In this document: in pieces, positions 49,342 through 57,393 of the stretch
How the letters are laid out: the number at the start of each line of letters is the position of its first letter
Position numbering within the stretch: the stretch's first letter is position 1
DNA from: Bacillaceae bacterium Marseille-Q3522
GTDB lineage: Bacteria; Bacillota; Bacilli; Bacillales; Cytobacillaceae
Assembly: GCA_017898095.1 (NCBI GenBank)
Contig: JAGKQJ010000001.1
Coordinates: 43,904 to 107,903 of the forward strand
DNA: 64,000 nucleotides
Direction: 5' to 3'
Made by a program: the position numbers and the translations under genes
Notes under the pieces: generated by a model
Told to the model about the DNA's origin: nothing
Seen by the model: the letters and a program-made list of their open reading frames with translations, nothing else
The model's database searches: none

Positions 49342-49743
49342 ATGCCTATATCAGATTTTTTATTGGACAATGTCAATGAAGAAGAGAAGGTGGAAGTGCA
49401 TATCAAACGGTTCAAATCCCCGTTTGTTATTAAAAGCATCACTGAAGCTGAAAACGACGCCATTCGAAAACGTTGTACGATTAAGGTAAAAGCCAGGAAC
49501 GGAATGAATGTGCCGGAAACGAATACGAGTAAATACACAGGGGAGCTGATTGCAGCAAGTGTGGTGGAGCCTGATTTGCATAACTCGGAATTGCAGGAAC
49601 ACTACAGCACACCGGGAAGCGCTGTGGACACCCTCCGGGCAATGCTACGCCCTGGAGAGTTTGCATTGTTAAGTGAGAAAGTACAAGAAATAAATGGCTA
49701 TGATCTTGATGTTGATGATCTAAAAGAAGAAGCAAAAAACTAA
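49342..49743 (+). CDS. Tail assembly chaperone, XkdN type (short form)
   Basis: 133 residues ending at TAA 49741. HIKRFKSPFVIKSITEAEND and GELIAASVVEPDLHNSELQEHY match XkdN-like chaperones that coat the tape measure protein. The last codons GCA AAA AAC contain a slippery heptamer that yields a longer form by -1 frameshifting. AGGAGG precedes the ATG. Confidence 0.88.
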   Translation: MPISDFLLDNVNEEEKVEVHIKRFKSPFVIKSITEAENDAIRKRCTIKVKARNGMNVPETNTSKYTGELIAASVVEPDLHNSELQEHYSTPGSAVDTLRAMLRPGEFALLSEKVQEINGYDLDVDDLKEEAKN

Positions 49744-49946
49744 TCACGGACGGCGATGGTGAGATTAATTACGGCTATTACTGCCTTCACAAATTTCACT
49801 GGCCGCCGTCCACGCTTTCTCATATGTCGAGAAGAGAAAAAGCATTAGTTTTTGCCTATATTGACGAGCGACTTAAGAAGGAAAAGAGAGAACAGCAAAA
49901 GATGAAAAGCACCAGCAGCAAACGGCCAAGAAGAAGGAGGAGGTAG
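49342..49946 (+). CDS. Tail assembly chaperone, long form by -1 frameshift
   Basis: After A AAA AAC (49734-49740), the -1 frame continues through codons for LITDGDGEINYGYYCLHKFHW and on to a basic tail ending in five Arg, stopping at TAG 49944. INYGYYCLHKF and MSRREKALVFAYID are the conserved second half of these chaperones (the G-T arrangement of lambda). An 8-bp stem GGACGGCG/CGCCGTCC (49748-49755, 49804-49811) starts 7 nt after the slip site. The sequence evidence for the fusion is strong; its efficiency is unknown. Confidence 0.82.
49734..49740 (+). promoter_or_regulatory. -1 ribosomal frameshift slippery heptamer
   Basis: A AAA AAC in the zero frame of the chaperone gene, directly before its TAA stop, with a downstream stem at 49748-49811. 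Confidence 0.8.
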
Positions 49947-49952
49947 ATGTAA

Positions 49953-52898
49953 ATGCCATCATTAGAACAAAGTATAAAATTAAATGACGGATTTACCTCG
50001 GTTCTTAATAAAATTAATGCCGGTATGCAGGCGACACTTGGCATGTTTCAGCATTTTCAGGGTGCAATTGAATCAGAAATATCGGCAAACGCTTCTGTTC
50101 AATCTGTTAATCAATTAGAGGATTCGATTACCAAGACAACCGTTGCGCAGCAAAAATTAAACGAGGCTGCACTTCAAAATGATATCGGACAAGTGTCTCA
50201 AGCTGCTGCTATTGAGATGGAGAGGGTAAATCAAAGCCTTCGAGAAGGAACCATAGAAGCAAACAAGCTGCAAAGCACCCTTGAATCAGGAGTTTCTACG
50301 GGTTCAGCTGTCCAAGCCGTCCATCAATTAGAAGGTTCGATCAATCAAGCAACCGAAGCGCAACAAAGACTTAATAATACGGTCACTCAAAATAAATTGG
50401 AGCAGGCGGCTCAATCTGCTGCAGGCGAAGTAGAGAAGGTAAATCAAAGCTTACGAGCCGGCACTATGGAAGCATCCAGGCTGCAAAATATGCTGAACAT
50501 AGATAACATTACTGCTACGGTAGGAACGGCATGGAAGCTGAACAATGCCCTAACAAAATCAAATGAGCAGCTAACCGCGATGGGGATAAAAGCAAACCAG
50601 GCAGATGCAGCAGCGAAAAAGCTTCCGTTTTCAATACAAAGAATGATTGGCAATTTAGCGATTGCCGGCCGGCTTTGGATGAACAATAACGTGAACCAAG
50701 CAAGGGCCGTTCAATTGGCAAACAGACTCGGATCCAGTTTAAGTAAAAGCAGCCTTGCTCAATCAAAATTGGGCCAATCCACTACTAGATTTGTAAAAGC
50801 GATTGGAAGGAGTAATCTGGTACAAAATAAATTAGTAAGAGGCGCCGGCAGGCTGTTAACTACTTTTATTAAAATACCAATATCTGCAGGGAAATTGCCT
50901 ATCCTTTTAACAAAAGCCGGTATTATGTTAGGCCGGAATATAACAAAGCAAATGAGAATGAGGAATGAAGTAGATAAGACTTCGAGGGCACAAATGCGTT
51001 TTAACAAAGCAGTCAGCCTTTTGCAATTTGGTGCAGCGCTTGCTGCATTAACGATGATACAGCAGAAACTAACGTCCATGATCGAACAGGCAGATACGTT
51101 TGTACAAACAATGGCACGTCTGAACATGATAAATGATGGATCCCAAACTACCGAACAGTTATCGGATAAAGTGCTGGCTGCAGCACAGCGATCCCGCAGT
51201 GCTTATAAGGATACAGCTGATTTTGTTGCAAGACTTGGAATTAACGCAGGTGATGCTTTCGCTTCAAACGATGAAACGATTGCTTTTGCGGAGCTTTTAA
51301 ATAAAGCTTATAAAATTGGCGGTGCTAGTGTAGCAGAACAACAAGGCTCAATGCTGCAGTTGACACAGGCATTAGCTTCCGGTGCATTACGCGGTGAAGA
51401 ATTGAACTCTGTTTTAGAAGGCGCACCCCTAGTGGTTAAAGCAATCACAAAAGAAATGGGAATATCAATGGCAGAACTAAGAGATGTGGCCAGTGAGGGA
51501 GGAATTACGGCAGATATTATCAAACGGGCGATGTTTAATGCTGCAGATGATATCAATAGTAAATTTACTTCTATCCCAATGACTTGGGCGGATATGTGGA
51601 CATCTGCTAAAAATATTGCATTAAAGGCATTTCAGCCGTTAATAGAGAGATTCAGTGCCTTTTTAAACTCCCCACAAGGACAACAGTTTTTCCAGTCTAT
51701 TACGACAGGGATTGTTATGCTAGCTCAAGTAGCATCTTGGGCATTTGATGTTATTGTTTCAGGAATAAGTTGGATTCAGCAAAATGCCAACCTGGTACAA
51801 CTGGCGTTTGTTACTTTAAGCATGATAATTATCTATGCGGCAATAGGCGCTGCAATTGCATGGGCGATTGTAAACTGGCAATTACTTTTAATTATTATCA
51901 TTATTGCAACCGTCATTAATTTTATGGACAAAATGGGAGTAAAGGCTGGCGAAATAGCAGCCAGGATGGCGGGAATGGTTGCATTCGTAGCAACCGTATT
52001 CTATGACGTCATTTTGTTTGTCATTGGGTTGTTTACCACGTTTATTCAAGTGATTAATAATATTTTTATTTTCTTTTGGAATATTGTTGCAGGTGTGGCG
52101 GAATTTTTCGTGAATGTTTGGAATCATCCGGTTTATGCGACGCAAATGCTTTTCTATAATCTAGTAAGGAATATATTAAACTTCTTTGCTTCGATTGCGG
52201 ACGGTGCAGGTAAAGTAGGGGTTGCAATAGGAAATGCATTTATTTCAGGTGCAAATACTGCCATTAAAGCGGTCAATTGGATTATCGATGCATTGAACAT
52301 GATTCCGGGGGTTAATCTTGGAAAGGTTGATCAATTCAAAGAATTTTCGTCTGCTGGGCAAACGGGCGATTCAATTCGTGGTCTTGCTGAAAAGTTCAAT
52401 CCCGGACCCGCACCTGAAAATTATTGGAGTGCACCTCAAGCACAAATGACAACGGTAGATGGCTTAGCAAGCGCAATTAGTGGGCTTAAAAATCCAGTTA
52501 AAAGTTTCAATACAGCAGCAGATGCTATCTCTAATTTAGGATTTAACGCAAAGGGTTTATTAGATAACATTAATAACATGATTGGATCGGATCAAACGAT
52601 GGCTAATGCGTTAAATAATTTCGGAAACAGCGGAGTTGGAGATGCCCTTGGCAAGGGAAAAGATATTGGGGATGTCGGTACTGTTGATAAGATTAAAGAT
52701 GACGTCTCCATCACAGAAGATGATCTTAAATTAATGCGGGACATTGCGGAAAGAGAATATATTCTCAGATATCAGCAGCTTAGTCCTAGTGCTACTGTAA
52801 ACTTCACCAGTACCGGAAATTCGGAGGAAGATGCTAAAAGATTACTGGCCATGATGGAGCAGATGATACAAGAACAAGTAGCTTCTCAATTGGTGTAA
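49953..52898 (+). CDS. Tail tape measure protein
   Basis: 981 residues, GGAGGAGG upstream. The N-terminal 230 residues contain two repeated blocks (AVHQLEGSINQATEAQQRLN-like), then a tape-measure core with LLNKAYKIGGASVAEQQGSM and GALRGEELNSVLEGAPLV. A hydrophobic stretch at about 585-725 may insert into the host membrane during DNA entry. By the usual rule of about 0.15 nm per residue, the tail would be near 145 nm. No lysozyme or peptidase domain is seen. Confidence 0.92.
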   Translation: MPSLEQSIKLNDGFTSVLNKINAGMQATLGMFQHFQGAIESEISANASVQSVNQLEDSITKTTVAQQKLNEAALQNDIGQVSQAAAIEMERVNQSLREGTIEANKLQSTLESGVSTGSAVQAVHQLEGSINQATEAQQRLNNTVTQNKLEQAAQSAAGEVEKVNQSLRAGTMEASRLQNMLNIDNITATVGTAWKLNNALTKSNEQLTAMGIKANQADAAAKKLPFSIQRMIGNLAIAGRLWMNNNVNQARAVQLANRLGSSLSKSSLAQSKLGQSTTRFVKAIGRSNLVQNKLVRGAGRLLTTFIKIPISAGKLPILLTKAGIMLGRNITKQMRMRNEVDKTSRAQMRFNKAVSLLQFGAALAALTMIQQKLTSMIEQADTFVQTMARLNMINDGSQTTEQLSDKVLAAAQRSRSAYKDTADFVARLGINAGDAFASNDETIAFAELLNKAYKIGGASVAEQQGSMLQLTQALASGALRGEELNSVLEGAPLVVKAITKEMGISMAELRDVASEGGITADIIKRAMFNAADDINSKFTSIPMTWADMWTSAKNIALKAFQPLIERFSAFLNSPQGQQFFQSITTGIVMLAQVASWAFDVIVSGISWIQQNANLVQLAFVTLSMIIIYAAIGAAIAWAIVNWQLLLIIIIIATVINFMDKMGVKAGEIAARMAGMVAFVATVFYDVILFVIGLFTTFIQVINNIFIFFWNIVAGVAEFFVNVWNHPVYATQMLFYNLVRNILNFFASIADGAGKVGVAIGNAFISGANTAIKAVNWIIDALNMIPGVNLGKVDQFKEFSSAGQTGDSIRGLAEKFNPGPAPENYWSAPQAQMTTVDGLASAISGLKNPVKSFNTAADAISNLGFNAKGLLDNINNMIGSDQTMANALNNFGNSGVGDALGKGKDIGDVGTVDKIKDDVSITEDDLKLMRDIAEREYILRYQQLSPSATVNFTSTGNSEEDAKRLLAMMEQMIQEQVASQLV

Positions 52899-52910
52899 GG
52901 AGGGAATCAC

Positions 52911-53612
52911 ATGGCTATTGGATTTTTTATTGAATACGGTGGACAAGTGGTTCAATTCCCTGTTAATCCGGAAGAAATAAAAATAAACAAGGATTCCAAT
53001 AATGAAACGACCGAGATTGTCAAACTTGGAGAGGTAACGGAATTGGGGATCCCATCGCTTTCTGAAACGTCTTTTGAATGTTTCTTTCCTGCAAGTAAGG
53101 ACTATCCTTTCGTGTTAACAAAAAATAAGTTTTGGAGTCCTGGACAGTACATTGATTTTATCGAAAAAATCCGCAGAGAGCGAAGACCTTGTCGCTTTGT
53201 TGTATCTGATACAAAAATAAATATATTAGCCAGTGTGGAAAGTTTTGAATATGGCCACCAATGGGGAGATCATGAAGATGTGTACTATACGCTCGATTTG
53301 AAAGAGTTCCGGGAACACGCAGCTAAGTTCGTGAAGATCATTCAGCAAGTGACTCAGCCGAACCGGCCCGCAGTTAGTACAAGTAACAAGCAATCCGCGA
53401 GTACCAATAAGCCTGTTACAAAAGGTTGCCGGGTTATTGTGAACGGACGGCTGCATCGGGATTCATACGGTGGGGGTCCTGGAAGAACGGAAGTTAACGC
53501 GGAAAGACTTGTGAATTTTATTAAACCGGGGCGTTCGCATCCATATCATGTAACCCTTTTAAATGGAGGATGGCGAGGCTGGGTAACGGCAAGTTCGGTG
53601 AGAGTATTATGA
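52911..53612 (+). CDS. Baseplate/tail protein, XkdP type
   Basis: 233 residues. The N-terminal part (VQFPVNPEEIKI, ETSFECFFPASKDYP, LASVESFEYGHQWGDHEDVYYTLDLKEFREH) matches XkdP. Where XkdP usually carries LysM, the C-terminus here (about 175-233, GCRVIVNGRLHRDSYGGGPG to GGWRGWVTASSVRVL) looks SH3-like with a GW-type pattern. It may bind the cell wall or the tube-baseplate hub. Overlaps the next gene by 4 bp. Confidence 0.82.
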   Translation: MAIGFFIEYGGQVVQFPVNPEEIKINKDSNNETTEIVKLGEVTELGIPSLSETSFECFFPASKDYPFVLTKNKFWSPGQYIDFIEKIRRERRPCRFVVSDTKINILASVESFEYGHQWGDHEDVYYTLDLKEFREHAAKFVKIIQQVTQPNRPAVSTSNKQSASTNKPVTKGCRVIVNGRLHRDSYGGGPGRTEVNAERLVNFIKPGRSHPYHVTLLNGGWRGWVTASSVRVL

Positions 53613-54577
53613 TAACGGAATTTTTAATTCAAAATATCCTTAACGGAAGAGTCTATGACATTTCAGAGCTGGTGGCTAACATTGAGTGGGAAACAGATAT
53701 TGATTTTCAACCTGGGAAACTAACATTTGAAATGCTAATGGATAACCAGGTTCAAGTTAATCATGGTGATATTATCCGATTCAAATATTCAGAAAAAGGG
53801 ATATTCTTCGGGAAAATTTTTATTAAAAAAAGAAACAAAGAAAACAAATGGAGCTTAACAGCCTATGATCAAATGCGCTACTTAAAGAATGAGGATACGA
53901 TTGTGTTTCCGGCAATGGCCAGCCATGATATTTTTGCAAAAGTATGTCGCGATAACGGGATCCCTTATCGGATTGTTGATCGTAGTGGTTGGAATTGCCC
54001 TGCAAGTATTCAGGATAAAAAAACGTTATTTGCGATGATTCAAAATGCCCTTGATCTCACGCTTATCAACTATGGAATGTGGTATATCATTCGCGATAAC
54101 TTTGGGACTTTGGAACATATTGCCCTTAATTCTTTGGTGACAAGGCTTGTTCTGGGGGATGGCTCTTTAGCCACTGATTTTGATTATGAAAGCAGCATCG
54201 ATGACTCCTACAACCAAATCAAATTAACAAAAGAAAACAAAGATACGATGAAGCGTGAGGTTTATATCGTTAAAGATTCTAAAAACATCACGAAGTGGGG
54301 GAAGCTCCAATATCATGATACCGTGGACGAAAATATGAATGAAGCACAAATTGCGAATCAGGCGACAATGCTTTTAAAAGCAAAAAACAGCCCTAAAAGG
54401 ACGTTAACCATCCCTTGTATAGGAAATAAAGATATCTCAGCCGGAAATAGTGTTGTCTTAATGCTTTCTGATTTAGAGAGTGAAGGGTTTGCCAAGCAGC
54501 AGCTTGCGATTGTCTCCAAATGCACGCATAGCTTTGGTAAGACTCACACAATGGATTTAACAGTAAGGGTGGTGTAA
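53609..54577 (+). CDS. Baseplate hub protein, XkdQ/gpD-like
   Basis: 322 residues from ATG 53609, which overlaps the previous stop (ATGA). ISELVANIEWETDIDFQPGKLTFE and the barrel-like repeats fit the late-control D/XkdQ hub family. It forms the base of the tail tube with DUF2577. Confidence 0.85.
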   Translation: MITEFLIQNILNGRVYDISELVANIEWETDIDFQPGKLTFEMLMDNQVQVNHGDIIRFKYSEKGIFFGKIFIKKRNKENKWSLTAYDQMRYLKNEDTIVFPAMASHDIFAKVCRDNGIPYRIVDRSGWNCPASIQDKKTLFAMIQNALDLTLINYGMWYIIRDNFGTLEHIALNSLVTRLVLGDGSLATDFDYESSIDDSYNQIKLTKENKDTMKREVYIVKDSKNITKWGKLQYHDTVDENMNEAQIANQATMLLKAKNSPKRTLTIPCIGNKDISAGNSVVLMLSDLESEGFAKQQLAIVSKCTHSFGKTHTMDLTVRVV

Positions 54578-54579
54578 TC

Positions 54580-54996
54580 ATGGCCGGAGAAGTACTGGCG
54601 AAATTACTGGCCGAGGCAAAAGGAAACCCCAGTGAGCTGTCTGATATCGTCTTTGGAAAAGTCACTTCTATCTCTCCGTTATCCGTTATGGTGGATAACC
54701 GGTTTGAGGTAAGCGGTGACTTTCTCATTTTATCTGCAATGGTTCAAGATTTAAAAGTAAAGATTTCTATTCCGGTTATCACTGCTTCCACAAGGCAGGT
54801 GAATAGTGTCGGGTTAAATGGGACTAAACCTGACGTAACAAAGGATGTGGAAAAGGTAACAGTGGTGAACCAGGTAAACGTTTCTCAGCAAGTACAGGAA
54901 ATACAAATTTTCAGGCCGCTGCAAGTTGACGATCAGGTCCGGATGCTACGGGTACAAAACGGACAACTTTATTACGTACTGGAAAGGAGTGGTTAA
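54580..54996 (+). CDS. DUF2577 baseplate protein, XkdR-like
   Basis: 138 residues. LSDIVFGKVTSISPLSVMVD and VDDQVRMLRVQNGQLYYVLER are the DUF2577 hallmarks, a small OB-like domain at the tail tip. GGGTGGTG upstream; contiguous with the next gene. Confidence 0.85.
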   Translation: MAGEVLAKLLAEAKGNPSELSDIVFGKVTSISPLSVMVDNRFEVSGDFLILSAMVQDLKVKISIPVITASTRQVNSVGLNGTKPDVTKDVEKVTVVNQVNVSQQVQEIQIFRPLQVDDQVRMLRVQNGQLYYVLERSG

Positions 54997-55383
54997 ATGG
55001 AACTGAACTTACAAGATGAAATTCAAAATACGATACTCCCCACCAGAACCTATAAAGTGGAAAATGGCCGTATTCTTGGCTGGACGTCCGGATTGGAAGC
55101 GATGCAGCAGATGGTACAAAAATTGCTCTCCACAGAACGCTTTGAAAATGTGATCTATTCGGAAGATTATGGCGTTGAACTGAATCGGTTGATTGGAGAA
55201 AGCTATGATTTTGTAAAGTCGGATTTAGAAAGAACGATTACAGCTGCCCTTTTGGTGGATGACCGTATAGAAGGGTTAGAAGATTTTATTATTAAGAAAG
55301 TTTCTGGTGAAAGCCTGTTATGTACGTTTACAGTACGAACGATTGATGGGAGTATTGGTGTTGAAAAAGAGGTGAGCTTGTGA
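54997..55383 (+). CDS. DUF2634 baseplate wedge protein, XkdS/gp25-like
   Basis: 128 residues. GRILGWTSGLEAMQQMVQKLL and YSEDYGVELNRLIGESYDFVKS are typical. It corresponds to the gp25-like wedge subunit that starts sheath assembly. Its stop overlaps the GTG start of the J-like gene. Confidence 0.87.
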   Translation: MELNLQDEIQNTILPTRTYKVENGRILGWTSGLEAMQQMVQKLLSTERFENVIYSEDYGVELNRLIGESYDFVKSDLERTITAALLVDDRIEGLEDFIIKKVSGESLLCTFTVRTIDGSIGVEKEVSL

Positions 55384-56519
55384 ATATCGAAGATTTAGGA
55401 AAATTTTTGGAAACTTATACGTTTGATTATTTAATGGAGTCCGCCTTAAGCCAAGTTCCAGAGGATATCGATATCCGGGAAGGGTCGATCATTTATGACT
55501 CCTTAGCTCCTGCCTGTTATCAGCTTGCTGATTTTTATATGCAACTCAAAAACTTGTTGCTTGATACTTTCCCGCAAACGGCCATTGGAGAGTATCTTGA
55601 TTTAAAGGTTGCAGAGCATGGGCTTACTCGTTACCCGGCTTCAAAGGCAATAAAAATAGGTTACTTTGAAGATGAATCCGGCCAGCCAATGTCCGTTCCA
55701 ATCAATGCCCGTTTTAGCACGATTGAAACCAATAGTGTGCTTTATATCGTGAAACAATCGAACGGAGAACCAGGTTCTTATCAATTGGAATGTGAAACAG
55801 AAGGGACCGTAGGAAATCGTTATGTGGGAGCTCTCCTTCCCATCGATAATATTAATAATTTATCGAAAGCAACGCTCACTACACTGCACACACCAGGAAG
55901 AGATATTGAATCCGATGATGAGCTGCGCCAGCGCTTTTTTACATTCATTAATGAAAAGGCGTTTGGAGGAAATTTCATCGAATACGTTACGGAAATAAGA
56001 GAAATCGATGGGGTTGGCTCCGTTCAAGTGTATCCGGTTTGGAATGGCGGAGGAACCGTAAAAGCCGTTATTCTGGACAGTGAATATAATCCGGCTTCAA
56101 GCAGTTTTATTTCACAGGTAAAAGAACTGGTGGATCCGGAACCACACGAAGGGAAGGGAATGGGATTTGCACCCATTGGTCATAAAGTGACGATCACAAC
56201 GGCTGAGCAGTTAAATATCGATATCGCTTTTAAAATAGATTTAATGACTGGATATACAGTGGAACAGTTAAGGCCTCAAATTATAGGAGTCATTCAGGAT
56301 CATTTTCTTTTTTTACGAAAAAGCTGGGGGAATTTTAGTGAAACAAATACCTATAATATGACGGTTTATCGAAGTCAGTTAATGTCGGCTATTCTCCGTA
56401 TCACAGGGATTGCCAATATTGCAGAAATGAAACTGAATGGCATGGAAGCAGATATCGAGTTGCAAATGGATGCGGAAAAGTCGCAATTACCGTTTCTGAA
56501 CGGGGTGACGATTACATGA
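55380..56519 (+). CDS. Baseplate J-like protein, XkdT
   Basis: 379 residues starting at GTG 55380, with AAAAAGAGGTG upstream. DIREGSIIYDSLAPACYQLADFY, TIGEYLDLKVAEHGLTRYPA-type text and TPGRDIESDDELRQRFF are the J-family signature. It links the hub to the fibres. The 4-bp overlaps on both sides show coupled translation. Confidence 0.92.
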   Translation: MNIEDLGKFLETYTFDYLMESALSQVPEDIDIREGSIIYDSLAPACYQLADFYMQLKNLLLDTFPQTAIGEYLDLKVAEHGLTRYPASKAIKIGYFEDESGQPMSVPINARFSTIETNSVLYIVKQSNGEPGSYQLECETEGTVGNRYVGALLPIDNINNLSKATLTTLHTPGRDIESDDELRQRFFTFINEKAFGGNFIEYVTEIREIDGVGSVQVYPVWNGGGTVKAVILDSEYNPASSSFISQVKELVDPEPHEGKGMGFAPIGHKVTITTAEQLNIDIAFKIDLMTGYTVEQLRPQIIGVIQDHFLFLRKSWGNFSETNTYNMTVYRSQLMSAILRITGIANIAEMKLNGMEADIELQMDAEKSQLPFLNGVTIT

Positions 56520-57112
56520 GAATCGAAGTCAATGAATTAAAAGAGTATGTTCCAAGCTATTACGAGGACGTTCTGGAAATGAACACGCTTGTGAAAGTAG
56601 AAGATACTCTTTTTCAGGGTTTAAAGGAACATATGCAGCATATCCAAGACAATCAATTTATCCTTACTTGTGATTTAACAACGTTAGCACGTCACGAGCA
56701 AATGCTCGGAATACTTGCAGATCCGATGAATGAAACAGAAGAGTTCCGCCGGCTAAGAATTATAAACCGGCTAAACACACGGCCGCCGTTTACGCTTGAT
56801 TTTTTAATTAGAAAACTTAATGAAATATATGGTCGTGGAAACTTTAACGTTTATGTAGATTATCCATCCTACACACTTTACATTGAAAGCAGTTCAAGGA
56901 CGGCAGAGTGGTACAAAGAAACAAACATTACCGTTAACGCGATAAAACCTGCAAACATTCGATATGTTCACATTCCTATCTTTTTCGAGCAGACGATCAT
57001 GAATGAACGGGCTTTTTTTGCAAGAATGGAGTTTGCAAAGGTTGGATATGCGCAGGTTGGGATCACACAACTTGAAAAACGTGGCCCGAATGAGGAGGTG
57101 CCGTTAAATTGA
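56516..57112 (+). CDS. DUF2313 baseplate protein, XkdU/YmfQ-like
   Basis: 198 residues. The LKEYVPSYYEDVLEMNTLVK start and RRLRIINRLNTRPPFTLDFL match the YmfQ/XkdU family that attaches fibres to the baseplate. The terminal region contains the fibre-joining beta part. Confidence 0.87.
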   Translation: MRIEVNELKEYVPSYYEDVLEMNTLVKVEDTLFQGLKEHMQHIQDNQFILTCDLTTLARHEQMLGILADPMNETEEFRRLRIINRLNTRPPFTLDFLIRKLNEIYGRGNFNVYVDYPSYTLYIESSSRTAEWYKETNITVNAIKPANIRYVHIPIFFEQTIMNERAFFARMEFAKVGYAQVGITQLEKRGPNEEVPLN

Positions 57113-57393
57113 TAACAGATTTCACAAAAAATGTACTGGCAACCACATATCAAGATTTAGTATCTACTATACGATTGAATGGAACTGTTGTTATTTCAAC
57201 GTTCTTAGTAAATCAAGTAACGAATGACACGCTTATGATTGAATTCGATGTGCCAGGCGAATTGACGAAAATAGAGAAGCTGGAGGTATTAAAAGCAGAC
57301 GGAGGGATCCTTTCTCAAGCTAATTTGTTTGTGCCGCTTGAGACAGATACCAGGTTCCGATATCAAATGAAAGTAGGCGGTTCACATGGCTAA
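57109..57393 (+). CDS. Small tail protein preceding the fibre
   Basis: 94 residues starting at TTG 57109, GAGGAGGTG upstream, overlapping the previous stop. It is beta-rich (VISTFLVNQVTNDTLMIEFDVPGELT). No known family was recognised; position suggests an adaptor between baseplate and fibre. Confidence 0.65.
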   Translation: MITDFTKNVLATTYQDLVSTIRLNGTVVISTFLVNQVTNDTLMIEFDVPGELTKIEKLEVLKADGGILSQANLFVPLETDTRFRYQMKVGGSHG

